In this document: positions 34,008 through 42,156 of the stretch, piece by piece
How positions within the stretch are numbered: position 1 is the stretch's first letter
Layout: each line of letters begins with the position of its first letter
DNA from: Actinoplanes nipponensis
Lineage (GTDB): Bacteria > Actinomycetota > Actinomycetes > Mycobacteriales > Micromonosporaceae
Reading direction: 5' to 3'
Length of the DNA: 64,000 bases
Assembly: GCF_016862275.1 (NCBI RefSeq)
Contig: NZ_BOMQ01000011.1
Span: 62,001-126,000, forward strand
Translations under genes and position numbers: made by a program
Notes under the pieces: generated by a model
What the model saw: only the letters and a program-made list of their open reading frames with translations
Told to the model about the DNA's origin: nothing
Databases searched by the model: none

Positions 34008-35728
34008 GCCTCGCGGGGGCGACCAGGTCGCTGGCCGCCCGGTTCGCCGGACTGCTGCCGCAGCGCAGCGACCTCGCGGCGGCCCGCCGGGCGCCGCGCA
34101 ACGACCTGCTCGCCGGGTTGACCGTGGCCGTGGTGGCGTTGCCGCTGGCGCTGGCCTTCGGGGTCACCTCCGGCATGGGCGCGCAGGCCGGGCTGGTCAC
34201 CGCGGTCGTCGCCGGCGCGGTCGCCGCGGTGTTCGGCGGCTCCAATCTGCAGGTGTCCGGGCCCACCGGGGCCATGACGGTGGTGCTGGTGCCGGTCATC
34301 GCCCGGTTCGGCGCGACCGGGGTGCTGATGGTCGGCGTGCTGGCCGGGCTGATCCTCATCGGACTGGCCCTGGCCCGCCTCGGCCGCTACGTGCGGTACC
34401 TGCCCACTCCGGTGCTCGAGGGCTTCACCGCCGGCATCGCCGTGGTCATCGCGCTGCAGCAGCTGCCGGCCGCGCTCGGCGTGGCCGGCGCGCACGGTGA
34501 CAAGGTGTGGGCGGTGGCCGCCGACGCGGTGGTCCGCTTCGCCCGCGACCCGCACCCGGCGTCCATCGCGGTGGCCGTGGGCGTCGCGGCGCTGATGCTG
34601 CTCGGCGCCCGGTGGCGCCCCGGCCTGCCGTTCTCCCTGCTCGGAGTGGCCGCCGCCACGGTGCTGGCCGAGGCCGCCCCGGTCTCGCTGGCCCGGATCG
34701 GGGCCCTGCCCGCCGGCGTGCCGGCCCCGTCGTTGAGCTTCCTCGACGTCCACGCCGTGCGCACGCTGCTGCCCGCCGCGCTGGCGGTGGCCGCGCTGGC
34801 CGCCCTGGAGAGCCTGCTGTCGGCCACCGTCGCCGACGCGATGAGCGTCAACGAACGCCACGACCCGGACCGGGAACTGTTCGGTCAGGGCCTGGCCAAC
34901 CTCGCCGCGCCCGTGTTCGGCGGCATCCCGGCCACGGCGGCGATCGCCCGCACCGCCGTGAACGTGCGCGCCGGCGCCCGCTCGAAGCTGGCGTCGCTGA
35001 CCCACGCCGTCGCCCTGGCCGTCATCGTGCTGGCCGCCGGGCCGCTGGTCGGGCGGATCCCGCTCGCCGCGCTGGCCGGCGTCCTGCTGGCCACCACCGT
35101 GCGCATGGTCGAGGCCGGCTCCCTGCTCGCCCTGGCCCGCTCCACCCGCGGCGACGCGCTGGTGCTCGTCCTGACCTTCACCGTGACCGTCGCCCTGGAC
35201 CTGGTCACCGCCGTGGCCGTCGGCATCGCCGTCGCGATCGTGCTGGCCCTGCGCGCGGTCGCCCGCACCGCCCGCATCGAGCAGGTGCCGCTGGAGGCCG
35301 GCGACCACAGCGCGGAGGAGCACGCGCTGCTCGCCGAGCACATCGTCGCGTACCGGCTCGACGGCCCGCTGTTCTTCGCCGCCGCGCACCGCTTCCTGCT
35401 GCAGCTGTCCGAGATCGCCGACGTGCGCGTGGTGATCCTGCGGATGTCCCGGGTCACGACCGTCGACGCGACCGGCGCCCACGTGCTCGGCGACGCCATC
35501 AACCGGCTGCACCGCCGGGGCATCACCGTGCTGCTGTCCGGCATCGCCCCCGGCCACGAGGAGATCCTGCACACCCTCGGCGTCGCCGACCAGCTGCGCC
35601 GCGACGGGCGGGTCTTCTCCGACACGCCCACCGCCATCGCGTACGCCCGCACCCACGTCCTGCACCACCCGGCCGGCGGGCCACCGCGGGCCGTCCCCCC
35701 ACCGACCCCCCATACCCGGAGCGTCTAA
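34004..35728 (+). CDS. SulP-family anion transporter with STAS domain
   Basis: A 574-aa transporter for sulfate, bicarbonate or a similar anion. Ten or more membrane segments begin at LLAGLTVAVVALPLALAFGVTSGMG (the family's signature start) and include VSGPTGAMTVVLVPVI and GIPATAAIARTAVNVRAG. A cytosolic STAS domain follows from about residue 430 (RLDGPLFFAAAHRFLLQL, ILRMSRVTTVDATGAHVL). The GTG start overlaps the ArsR stop. The stop TAA abuts the ATG of the adenylate kinase gene. Confidence 0.94.
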   Translation: MSLAGATRSLAARFAGLLPQRSDLAAARRAPRNDLLAGLTVAVVALPLALAFGVTSGMGAQAGLVTAVVAGAVAAVFGGSNLQVSGPTGAMTVVLVPVIARFGATGVLMVGVLAGLILIGLALARLGRYVRYLPTPVLEGFTAGIAVVIALQQLPAALGVAGAHGDKVWAVAADAVVRFARDPHPASIAVAVGVAALMLLGARWRPGLPFSLLGVAAATVLAEAAPVSLARIGALPAGVPAPSLSFLDVHAVRTLLPAALAVAALAALESLLSATVADAMSVNERHDPDRELFGQGLANLAAPVFGGIPATAAIARTAVNVRAGARSKLASLTHAVALAVIVLAAGPLVGRIPLAALAGVLLATTVRMVEAGSLLALARSTRGDALVLVLTFTVTVALDLVTAVAVGIAVAIVLALRAVARTARIEQVPLEAGDHSAEEHALLAEHIVAYRLDGPLFFAAAHRFLLQLSEIADVRVVILRMSRVTTVDATGAHVLGDAINRLHRRGITVLLSGIAPGHEEILHTLGVADQLRRDGRVFSDTPTAIAYARTHVLHHPAGGPPRAVPPPTPHTRSV

Positions 35729-36346
35729 ATGCGACTACTGCTGATCGGCCCGCCGGGCAGCGGCAAGGGCACCCAGGCCGTGCGGATCGCGCGGCACTAC
35801 GGCATCGCGCACATCTCCAGCGGTGACCTGCTGCGCCGCCACGTCGCCGAGGGCACCGGCATCGGCCGGGCCGTCGCGGCGTGCATCGAGCGCGGCGACC
35901 TGGTGCCCGACGCCATCGTCATGGACATCCTGCGCAAGCCCGTGGAGGCGGCCGCCGCGCGCGGCGGGTACATCCTGGACGGCTTCCCCCGCACCGTCGC
36001 CCAGGCGCAGGCCGCGTACGAGGTGGCCGGTCGGCTCGGCGCCGAGGTCCGCATCGCCGTGCACCTCACCGCCGGGCGCACCGAGCTGATGAAGCGGCTC
36101 CTGGCCCGCGGCGCGGCCAGCGGCCGGACCGACGACACCGAGCACGTCATCAACCACCGCCTGGACGTCTTCGAGGCCGCCGCCGCGCCGCTGCTGACCT
36201 ACTACGCCAACCGGGAAACCCTGATCACCGTGGCCGGCGAGCGACCGGTCGACGACGTCACCCGCACCCTGGTCGACCGGCTCGACGAGGCCCGCCGTCA
36301 CCTCGGCCTGCCCCCGCAGCCGGCGCCGGCCCGGACGGTCGCCTGA
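35729..36346 (+). CDS. Adenylate kinase family protein (second-copy type)
   Basis: A 205-aa nucleoside monophosphate kinase. The P-loop is LLIGPPGSGKGTQ, with HISSGDLLRRHV, ILDGFPRTVAQAQA and a short LID region without the Cys zinc site. It is not in the usual ribosomal-protein/secY context of the housekeeping enzyme. Its ATG immediately follows the SulP TAA, so the two are translated together. A link between anion (for example sulfate) uptake and adenylate turnover is plausible but is inference. Confidence 0.88.
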   Translation: MRLLLIGPPGSGKGTQAVRIARHYGIAHISSGDLLRRHVAEGTGIGRAVAACIERGDLVPDAIVMDILRKPVEAAAARGGYILDGFPRTVAQAQAAYEVAGRLGAEVRIAVHLTAGRTELMKRLLARGAASGRTDDTEHVINHRLDVFEAAAAPLLTYYANRETLITVAGERPVDDVTRTLVDRLDEARRHLGLPPQPAPARTVA

Positions 36347-36539
36347 CCGGGGCGCGCTCCGGCACAACCACGCGACCGGGGCGCGCCATCGCGCATCACC
36401 CCGCAGCCGGGCGCAGGGTTTCTCCCATCCGACGAGCCCGCCATCCGGCGGGCCGAACCGTGGAAGAAACCTGGATCATGACGAGCGACAACCTCTCCGG
36501 GCGGCCCGGCTCTCCCGGGCGCCGCGCCGCCGGAGGTCC

Positions 36540-37172
36540 TCAGCGGCTTCCGCCTGCCGCCTCGCCGGCGGTGAGCAGCCGGATGGCCTGGTCGATGTAG
36601 CGGTGGCGGTCCGCCTCGCTGGCGGGTAGGGCTGCGGGGGCGACGTGCGCCATCTGGGCATAGCCCAGGTACGCGGTGACCGCCAGCAGCCCACGCCGCC
36701 GCGCCTCCTCGGCCGGCCAGCCCAGCGCGGCGAACAGCCCCGCGGTGTACGCCACCCGCCGCTCGGTGACCCGGGCGAGCACCGGGGCGACGTGCGGATG
36801 ATCGGCGGTGGCCAGCATCGCCAGCTCGATGGAGCCGGCCTCGCGGGGCACCGTGGAGTTCAGCACGAGGCCGATGAGCAGCCGGAGCCGGGCCAGCGGG
36901 TCGGGCTCGGCGTCGACCAGGCCGATGACCGCCTCGGTGTGGTCGCGTTCCCAGCGCAGCAGGGCCGCCTCGATCAGGGCGTCCCGGTTGGCGAAGTGCC
37001 AGTAGAAGCTGCCCTTGGTGGCGCCCAGCCGGGCCGCGAGGGGTTCGACCGCGACCGCCGCGAGGCCGCCGCCGGCCATCGCCTCCAGGGCGGCCGAGGT
37101 CCAGTCGTCGGCCGTCAGCCGGGGGGTCGTCCGCTTGCCCGCGGGGCGCTTGACCGGTCGCTCATTCACCAC
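36540..37172 (-). CDS. TetR-family regulator
   Basis: A 210-aa TetR-type repressor. The helix-turn-helix is in LEAMAGGGLAAVAVEPLAARLGATKGSFYWHFANRDALIEAAL. The C-terminal ligand domain is generic. It starts at one of two adjacent GTG codons (VVNERPVKRPAGKR), right beside a nested palindrome that also lies over the promoter of the divergent DUF2867 gene. Autoregulation and repression of that neighbour are therefore likely. The 190 bases downstream, to the adenylate kinase gene, hold no supported gene. Confidence 0.88.
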   Translation of the reverse strand: MVNERPVKRPAGKRTTPRLTADDWTSAALEAMAGGGLAAVAVEPLAARLGATKGSFYWHFANRDALIEAALLRWERDHTEAVIGLVDAEPDPLARLRLLIGLVLNSTVPREAGSIELAMLATADHPHVAPVLARVTERRVAYTAGLFAALGWPAEEARRRGLLAVTAYLGYAQMAHVAPAALPASEADRHRYIDQAIRLLTAGEAAGGSR

Positions 37173-37174
37173 TG

Positions 37175-37207
37175 TACGGTAGCGTATGGAAAACATACGG
37201 AACCGTA
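37175..37207. promoter_or_regulatory. Nested palindromic TetR operator
   Basis: Two inverted repeats share one centre (37191): outer arms TACGGT and ACCGTA, inner arms CGTATG and CATACG, with 2-base and 5-base gaps. It lies three bases from the TetR start and 12 bases before the divergent gene's ATG. Size and symmetry suit a TetR dimer pair. Confidence 0.75.
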
Positions 37208-37218
37208 TGGAGGCGACG

Positions 37219-38217
37219 ATGACAGCCACGGTGCTCAATGTCCATGAACGGGCTCTCCCGGTTCCCGCGGCCGAGGTGGGCCGGCTGCTCGACCGGATCG
37301 GCGCCGCCGACGACCCGGTGTGGCCGGCGCCCGCCTGGCCGCCGGTGCGGTTCGACCGGCCGCTCGCCGTCGGCGCCGACGGCGGGCACGGACCCGTCCG
37401 CTACCACGTCACCGGGTACGAGCCGGGCCGCCGGGTCGAGCTGACCTTCCACCCGCGCATCGGCCTGATCGGCACCCACGTCCTGGAGGTCGAGGAGCGC
37501 GGCCCGCACGCCTGCGTGCTGCGGCACCGGCTGAGCGCCCGGCCGGTGGGCCGCATGCGCCTGCTCTGGCCGGCCCTGGTACGGACCTGCCACGACACCC
37601 TCATCGAGCACCTGCTGGACAACGCCGAACGCACGGTGACCGGGACCGTGGCCCACCCCGTCCGGTATCCGTGGCGGGCCCGGCTGGCCGTCGACCTGGG
37701 CAGCGGCCGGGTTCGCGCCGTGCCGGTCCCGGCCGCCGCGACGCTGCTGCACGGCTCCCTCGGCCGGCCCGAGCTGGCCGACGCCTTCGCGCTGCGGGTG
37801 CCGCCCGGCACCACCACCGACCCGCAGGCCTGGGCGGACGCGGTGTTCCGGCGCCCGCCCCGGGTCGTGGTCGCACTGCTGCGCCTGCGGAACCGGCTGG
37901 TCGTACCGCTCGGGATCGAGCGCGGCGACGCCTCGGCCTTCGACACGATCGGCCGGGACGACCGCCAGGTGCTGCTCGGCACGGACGCCGGGCACCTGGA
38001 CTTCCGGGCCGGCGTGCTGGTCCAGCCGGACGCCGCCGGCACCACGGTGACCGTGGCCACCCTGGCGGCGACCCGGTCCCGCGCCGGGCGCGCCTACCTC
38101 GCCGTCGTGCGCCTCGTGCATCCCCTGGTGGTACGGGCGATGCTGCGCCACGCCGGCCGGGTCACCGTCGCGCCGTGGCGGTCCACCGGGCCGCGCGCCG
38201 ATCAGCCGGTCGGCTGA
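37219..38217 (+). CDS. SRPBCC-like plus DUF2867-domain protein
   Basis: A 332-aa protein. The first half looks like a START/Bet v1-fold domain (VRYHVTGYEPGRRVELTFHPRIGLIGTHVLEVEERG). The second half matches DUF2867 (LADAFALRVPPGTTTDPQAWADAVFRRPPRVV ... LLGTDAGHLDFRAGVLV). GGAGG lies five bases before the chosen ATG; earlier in-frame ATGs fall inside the operator. Function unknown, probably binding of a hydrophobic ligand. Divergent from and presumably controlled by the TetR regulator. Confidence 0.78.
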   Translation: MTATVLNVHERALPVPAAEVGRLLDRIGAADDPVWPAPAWPPVRFDRPLAVGADGGHGPVRYHVTGYEPGRRVELTFHPRIGLIGTHVLEVEERGPHACVLRHRLSARPVGRMRLLWPALVRTCHDTLIEHLLDNAERTVTGTVAHPVRYPWRARLAVDLGSGRVRAVPVPAAATLLHGSLGRPELADAFALRVPPGTTTDPQAWADAVFRRPPRVVVALLRLRNRLVVPLGIERGDASAFDTIGRDDRQVLLGTDAGHLDFRAGVLVQPDAAGTTVTVATLAATRSRAGRAYLAVVRLVHPLVVRAMLRHAGRVTVAPWRSTGPRADQPVG

Positions 38218-38227
38218 CCGTCGCGGG

Positions 38228-39649
38228 TCAGGACGACCCGGCCAGCACGAGGTTCTGCGCCGATCCCCCGTCGGCCGGCGGCGGGTCCTCCGGATCCGGA
38301 TCACTCGGCGGCTGCGTCGGCTCGGTGGGCGGCGCGGTGGTGACCGGCGGCTCCGTCGGCTCCGGGTCCGGTTCGGTGGTGGTGGTGGTCGGCGTCGGGT
38401 CGGTCGGCGTGGGATCGGGCGGCGTCGGCGGGGTCGTCGGGCCCGCGGTCGGCGCCGCGCTCGACGGCTTCGGCCCCGGCCTCGCGGTCCGCGGCGGCGT
38501 CGTGGCGTCGCGGGTCCAGGTGTCGGTGGCCCGGCGGGCGGGGCGCTCGTCGTCCACCGGCAGGATGCGGACCGGCTGCGTGGAGGTCGGGGACGGGGTG
38601 CCGGCGGGCTGCGGCGCCCGGGTCTCGGGGGCGGGAACGGGCGCGCCGTCGACCGCCGCCTCCGCCTCGCGGCCGCCCGGCGTCGAATACCCGTTGGCCA
38701 CCTGCAGCCCGATGACGCTGACGAAGGCCGCGGCCACGGCTATCGACGCGGTGATGGCCGCGCGGCTGCGCGATCGCTGGGGGCGTACCGGCGCGATGGT
38801 GCGGGTGATGACGGCCGCCGGCCGTACGGTCGGCGGCCGGCCGGAGGCCCGCCGCAGGACCTCAGCGACCTCGGCGGCCGGCGGGCGCCGGGCCGGGTCG
38901 TCGGCCACGCAGGCCTCGTACAGCCGGACGACCTCGCGGGGGAGCCCGGCGATGCCGGGCAGGCGCGGCGGCCGCTGCTGGTAGCGGGCGGCGAGAATCT
39001 CGTTGACGGTGGTGCCGGGCCAGGCCCGGGCGCCGGTGAGGCATTCGAACAGCAGCAGGCCGAGCTGGTAGACGTCGGCCGCCGGGTACGTCGGCTCGCC
39101 GCGCAGCTGCTCGGGCGCCAGATGGGCCGGGGTGCCCCAGAGCCGGCCGTGGGTGTCGAGGCTGTTCTGGCCGGAGAGGGCGGCGATGCCGAAGTCGAGA
39201 ACCTTCACGCCGGCCGGGGTGAGCATGACGTTGCGGGGCTTCACGTCGCGGTGCACCAGGTCGCGCGCATGCGCGGCGGCCAGGGCCGCGGCGACGTCCG
39301 CGCAGACCCCGGCGGCGTGGGACCACTCCAGCGCGCCGTCCGCGGCGAGCCGGTCGGCCAGGGTGTCGCCCTCGAGGAACTCCATCACCAGGTACGGGTA
39401 CCGCTGGCCCTCGTCGGTGGCCTCGCCGTAGTCGTAGACGCGGGCGACGTTGGGGTGCGTGAGCGCCGCCGCGGCCCGCGCCTCGCGCAGCACATCGAGG
39501 GAAGGCGCGCCGCTCTCCGACCGGTGCGCCGCGAACAGCTTGATGGCGACGCGGCGTTTGAGCGTACGGTCGTAGCCACTGTGCACGACGGCGCTGCCGC
39601 CGTGACCGACCGCCTGCTCGACCCGGTAACGGCCCGCCAGAGATCGCAT
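38228..39649 (-). CDS. Membrane Ser/Thr protein kinase with Pro/Thr-rich extracellular tail
   Basis: A 473-aa Hanks-type kinase. The glycine loop is GHGGSAVVHSG (15-25), ATP-binding Lys37 is in RRVAIKLF, catalytic Asp135 is in VHRDVKPRNVML, DFG is at 152-154, and GTPAHLAPE follows. One membrane helix (about 297-320) is followed by a 150-residue Pro/Thr-rich tail with no PASTA repeats, so it may contact the cell wall. The ATG has AGGAGGGGG upstream; the longer open frame is rejected. It converges with the DUF2867 gene. Confidence 0.93.
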   Translation of the reverse strand: MRSLAGRYRVEQAVGHGGSAVVHSGYDRTLKRRVAIKLFAAHRSESGAPSLDVLREARAAAALTHPNVARVYDYGEATDEGQRYPYLVMEFLEGDTLADRLAADGALEWSHAAGVCADVAAALAAAHARDLVHRDVKPRNVMLTPAGVKVLDFGIAALSGQNSLDTHGRLWGTPAHLAPEQLRGEPTYPAADVYQLGLLLFECLTGARAWPGTTVNEILAARYQQRPPRLPGIAGLPREVVRLYEACVADDPARRPPAAEVAEVLRRASGRPPTVRPAAVITRTIAPVRPQRSRSRAAITASIAVAAAFVSVIGLQVANGYSTPGGREAEAAVDGAPVPAPETRAPQPAGTPSPTSTQPVRILPVDDERPARRATDTWTRDATTPPRTARPGPKPSSAAPTAGPTTPPTPPDPTPTDPTPTTTTTEPDPEPTEPPVTTAPPTEPTQPPSDPDPEDPPPADGGSAQNLVLAGSS

Positions 39650-39841
39650 GATGCCCCCTCCTGGCCGTCCACGCACCGATCTTGCTGAGAGTGTTGCATG
39701 TTCGGTCCCGGAACGCAGGGGGGCAGGGTCGGCCCGGGCCGGCCCGCCGCGCCGGGCGCACTGGACAGATTGCCCAGCGAAGGCCGGCTGTGGCCCGCCG
39801 ATCAGCGCAAGATGACCGGTCCGGGATGGGCTGGTTGTGCA

Positions 39842-39873
39842 CCGCGGGCCCATTGGCCAAGCTGGGCCCGCGG
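39842..39873. repeat. Perfect 11-bp inverted repeat upstream of the fumarylacetoacetase operon
   Basis: CCGCGGGCCCA and TGGGCCCGCGG are separated by 10 bases, 36 bases before the start of the next gene. It could be an operator or a hairpin in the leader. No regulator gene is adjacent. Confidence 0.5.
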
Positions 39874-39909
39874 CCGGCTGCGGCCCACCCGGAATCAGCG
39901 GAGGTACGG

Positions 39910-40779
39910 ATGGCGCACGATCAGCGGGCCGGCATCGCGCCCCCCGGCGGCCCGGGGACCGGCCGCGTGACCGGCACGCCCCGGCTGTTCGCGGGCCTGC
40001 TCGACGACGCGGCCGTCTTCCCGCCCGGCAACGTGCCCATGCCGGACGCCGTCCGGGCGTACCGCGAGCGCCGGGCGCTGCCGCTGCTGGGCGCGTTCAT
40101 CTGCGCCCTGCCGCGCTGGGGCGAGCTGCGGGAGCAGCTGACCGCCGGGCCGCCGCTGCGGGTCGCGCTCACCGTGCCCGGCGGAGCGGCGGATCTGCCC
40201 GCCGCGATCGCCCTGGCGCGCGCGGAGCCCCGGGTGGAACTGGCGGCGCTCGAGGTCCCGGCGACCGCGGCGGGACTGGCCGTCCTCGCGAACACCGCCG
40301 ACCGGCCGGTGCCCGTCTATGTCGAGCTGCCCTGGGCCGACGTCGACGCGACCACGGTCGCCGCGCTCGTCGACGCCGGCCTGCGCCTCAAGATCCGCAC
40401 CGGGGGGCTGGCCGCCGCGGCCTTCCCCGCCGAGCAGCAACTGGCCGAAGTCCTGCGCACAGCCGTACGCGGCGGCGTCGCCTTCAAGCTCACCGCCGGC
40501 CTGCACGACCCGATCCGGCACCGCGACCCCGCCACCGGCTTCGAGCACCACGGCTACCTCAACGTGCTGCTGGCCACCGCCCGCGCCCTCGCCGGGGGTG
40601 ACGTCCTGGCGGCGCTGGCCGACCAGGACGGCGCCCGGGTGGCCGGCGCCGTGGCCGCCATCGGCGACGCGCCGGCCGAGCGGATCCGCCGGCACTTCAT
40701 CAGCTTCGGCACCTGCAGCGTCACCGAGCCGGTCGACGGCCTGCTGCGCCACGGACTACTCCCGGAGGACCCGCGTTGA
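39910..40779 (+). CDS. Conserved protein of unknown function coupled to fumarylacetoacetase
   Basis: A 289-aa soluble protein I cannot assign. It starts MAHDQRAGIAPPGG behind GGAGG and contains RLFAGLLDDAAVFPPGNVPMPDA, LPLLGAFICALPRW, VAFKLTAGLHDPIRH and FISFGTCSVTEPVDGLL. The alternation of strands and helices with VELPWADVDATTVAAL and GLRLKIRTGG suggests an alpha/beta barrel-like fold. Its stop overlaps the TTG start of fumarylacetoacetase, pointing to a role in tyrosine or homogentisate breakdown. Upstream in-frame sequence lacks family character. Confidence 0.8.
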   Translation: MAHDQRAGIAPPGGPGTGRVTGTPRLFAGLLDDAAVFPPGNVPMPDAVRAYRERRALPLLGAFICALPRWGELREQLTAGPPLRVALTVPGGAADLPAAIALARAEPRVELAALEVPATAAGLAVLANTADRPVPVYVELPWADVDATTVAALVDAGLRLKIRTGGLAAAAFPAEQQLAEVLRTAVRGGVAFKLTAGLHDPIRHRDPATGFEHHGYLNVLLATARALAGGDVLAALADQDGARVAGAVAAIGDAPAERIRRHFISFGTCSVTEPVDGLLRHGLLPEDPR

Positions 40780-42011
40780 CCACCGTCTCCGCCGCACCTT
40801 GGCTCGACGTCCCGGCGGACCATCCGTTCGGCGTCGCCACCCTGCCCTACGGCGTGTTCAGCACGGCGGCGGACCCGGTCGCCCGGGTGGGGGTCGCGAT
40901 CGGCGAGCTGATCCTGGACCTGGCGCCGGTCGTCCGGCTGCTGGCCCCGCGGCTCGCCCCCGCCGTGGCCGGGCCGTCGCTGGACGCCCTGCTGGCCGCC
41001 GGCCCGCGAACCTGGGCCGAGGTGCGCGCGGCGGTGACCACCTGGCTCACCGACCCCTCCTTCAGCGATCAGCTCGGCGCGCATCTCGTACCCGCGCGGG
41101 ACGCCGTCCTGCACCTGCCGTTCACGGTCGCCGACTACGTCGACTTCTACGCCTCCGAGCAGCACGCGACCAACCTCGGCCGGATGTTCCGGCCCGGGCA
41201 GGACCCGCTGACGCCGAACTGGAAGCACCTGCCGATCGGCTACCACGGCCGCGCGGGCACCGTCGTCGGCTCCGGCACCGGCGTCGTCCGGCCCAGCGGC
41301 CAGCGCCGCGAGCCCGACGGCGGGATCACCTTCGGGCCGTCCCGGCGCCTGGACATCGAGGCCGAACTGGGCTTCGTGGTCGGCGCCCCGTCGCGGCTGG
41401 GCCGGCCCGTCGAGCTGACCCGGTTCGCCGAGCACGTCTTCGGGGTGTGCCTGGTCAACGACTGGTCGGCCCGCGACATCCAGGCCTGGGAGTACGTGCC
41501 CCTCGGCCCGTTCCTCGGCAAGTCCTTCGCCACCTCGGTCTCGCCGTGGGTGGTGCCGCTGGCCGCGCTCGACGCCGCCCGGGTGGCGCCGCCCGAGCGG
41601 ACCGTGCCGCTGCTGCCGTACCTCGACGACTCGCGCACCCCGCCGTGGGGCCTGGACGTACGGCTCGAGGTGCGCCTCAACGGCCACGTCGTCTCCCGCC
41701 CGGTCTTCGACGGCATGTACTGGACCGGCGCGCAGATGCTGGCCCACCTGACCGCCAACGGCGCGTCCCTGCGCACCGGTGACCTCTACGCCTCGGGCAC
41801 GATCAGCGGCGCCCGTCCCGACCAGCGCGGCTCGCTCATCGAGCTGTCGTGGGGCGGCGCGGAACCCCTGCGGCTGGCCGACGGGACGACCCGAACCTTC
41901 CTCGAGGACGGCGACGAGGTCGTGATCAGCGCGGTCGCGCCCGGCGCGGGCGGCACGGTCATCGGGCTGGGCGAGGTGCGCGGCCGGATCCTGCCCGCGG
42001 GCCGCGACTGA
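40776..42011 (+). CDS. fahA: Fumarylacetoacetase
   Basis: A 411-aa hydrolase that splits fumarylacetoacetate to fumarate and acetoacetate, the last step of tyrosine catabolism. The N-terminal domain (ADHPFGVATLPYGVFS) is followed by the catalytic FAH domain: DFYASEQHATNLGRMFRP, PIGYHGRAGTVVGSG, EAELGFVVG and LVNDWSARDIQAWEY with the metal-binding acids. It starts at TTG in a TTGA overlap behind GGAGG. Full length. Confidence 0.95.
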   Translation: MTTVSAAPWLDVPADHPFGVATLPYGVFSTAADPVARVGVAIGELILDLAPVVRLLAPRLAPAVAGPSLDALLAAGPRTWAEVRAAVTTWLTDPSFSDQLGAHLVPARDAVLHLPFTVADYVDFYASEQHATNLGRMFRPGQDPLTPNWKHLPIGYHGRAGTVVGSGTGVVRPSGQRREPDGGITFGPSRRLDIEAELGFVVGAPSRLGRPVELTRFAEHVFGVCLVNDWSARDIQAWEYVPLGPFLGKSFATSVSPWVVPLAALDAARVAPPERTVPLLPYLDDSRTPPWGLDVRLEVRLNGHVVSRPVFDGMYWTGAQMLAHLTANGASLRTGDLYASGTISGARPDQRGSLIELSWGGAEPLRLADGTTRTFLEDGDEVVISAVAPGAGGTVIGLGEVRGRILPAGRD

Positions 42012-42098
42012 CCGGTCCGGCCGGCTCAGGGCCAGCCCTGATGTGCGCCCGGCGGCGCGTTCATAGCATCGGATCCGCAGGTCAGCGGCTTACCTGCA

Positions 42099-42128
42099 CC
42101 CGACGGACGGCGGTCGCCGTCCGTCGGG
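42099..42128. terminator. Perfect 14-bp stem hairpin after fumarylacetoacetase
   Basis: CCCGACGGACGGCG, a 2-base spacer and CGCCGTCCGTCGGG form a perfect palindromic stem 88 bases after the fahA stop and 28 bases before the next ATG. It may terminate the upstream transcript or sit in the leader of the lipase gene. A second small inverted repeat (GCAGGT/ACCTGC, 42077-42097) precedes it. Confidence 0.55.
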
Positions 42129-42156
42129 CAGTAGCCACTCACGGAGGGATCCATCA

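Noticed and set aside
36478..36600. Short rightward frame (MTSDNLSGRPGS) between adenylate kinase and TetR genes
   Set aside because: About 40 codons, Gly/Pro/Arg-rich, overlapping the TetR gene end; no support.
42060..42156. Riboswitch in the leader of the secreted hydrolase gene
   Set aside because: Two hairpins are present, but I could not match a cobalamin, c-di-AMP (ydaO) or other known aptamer core.
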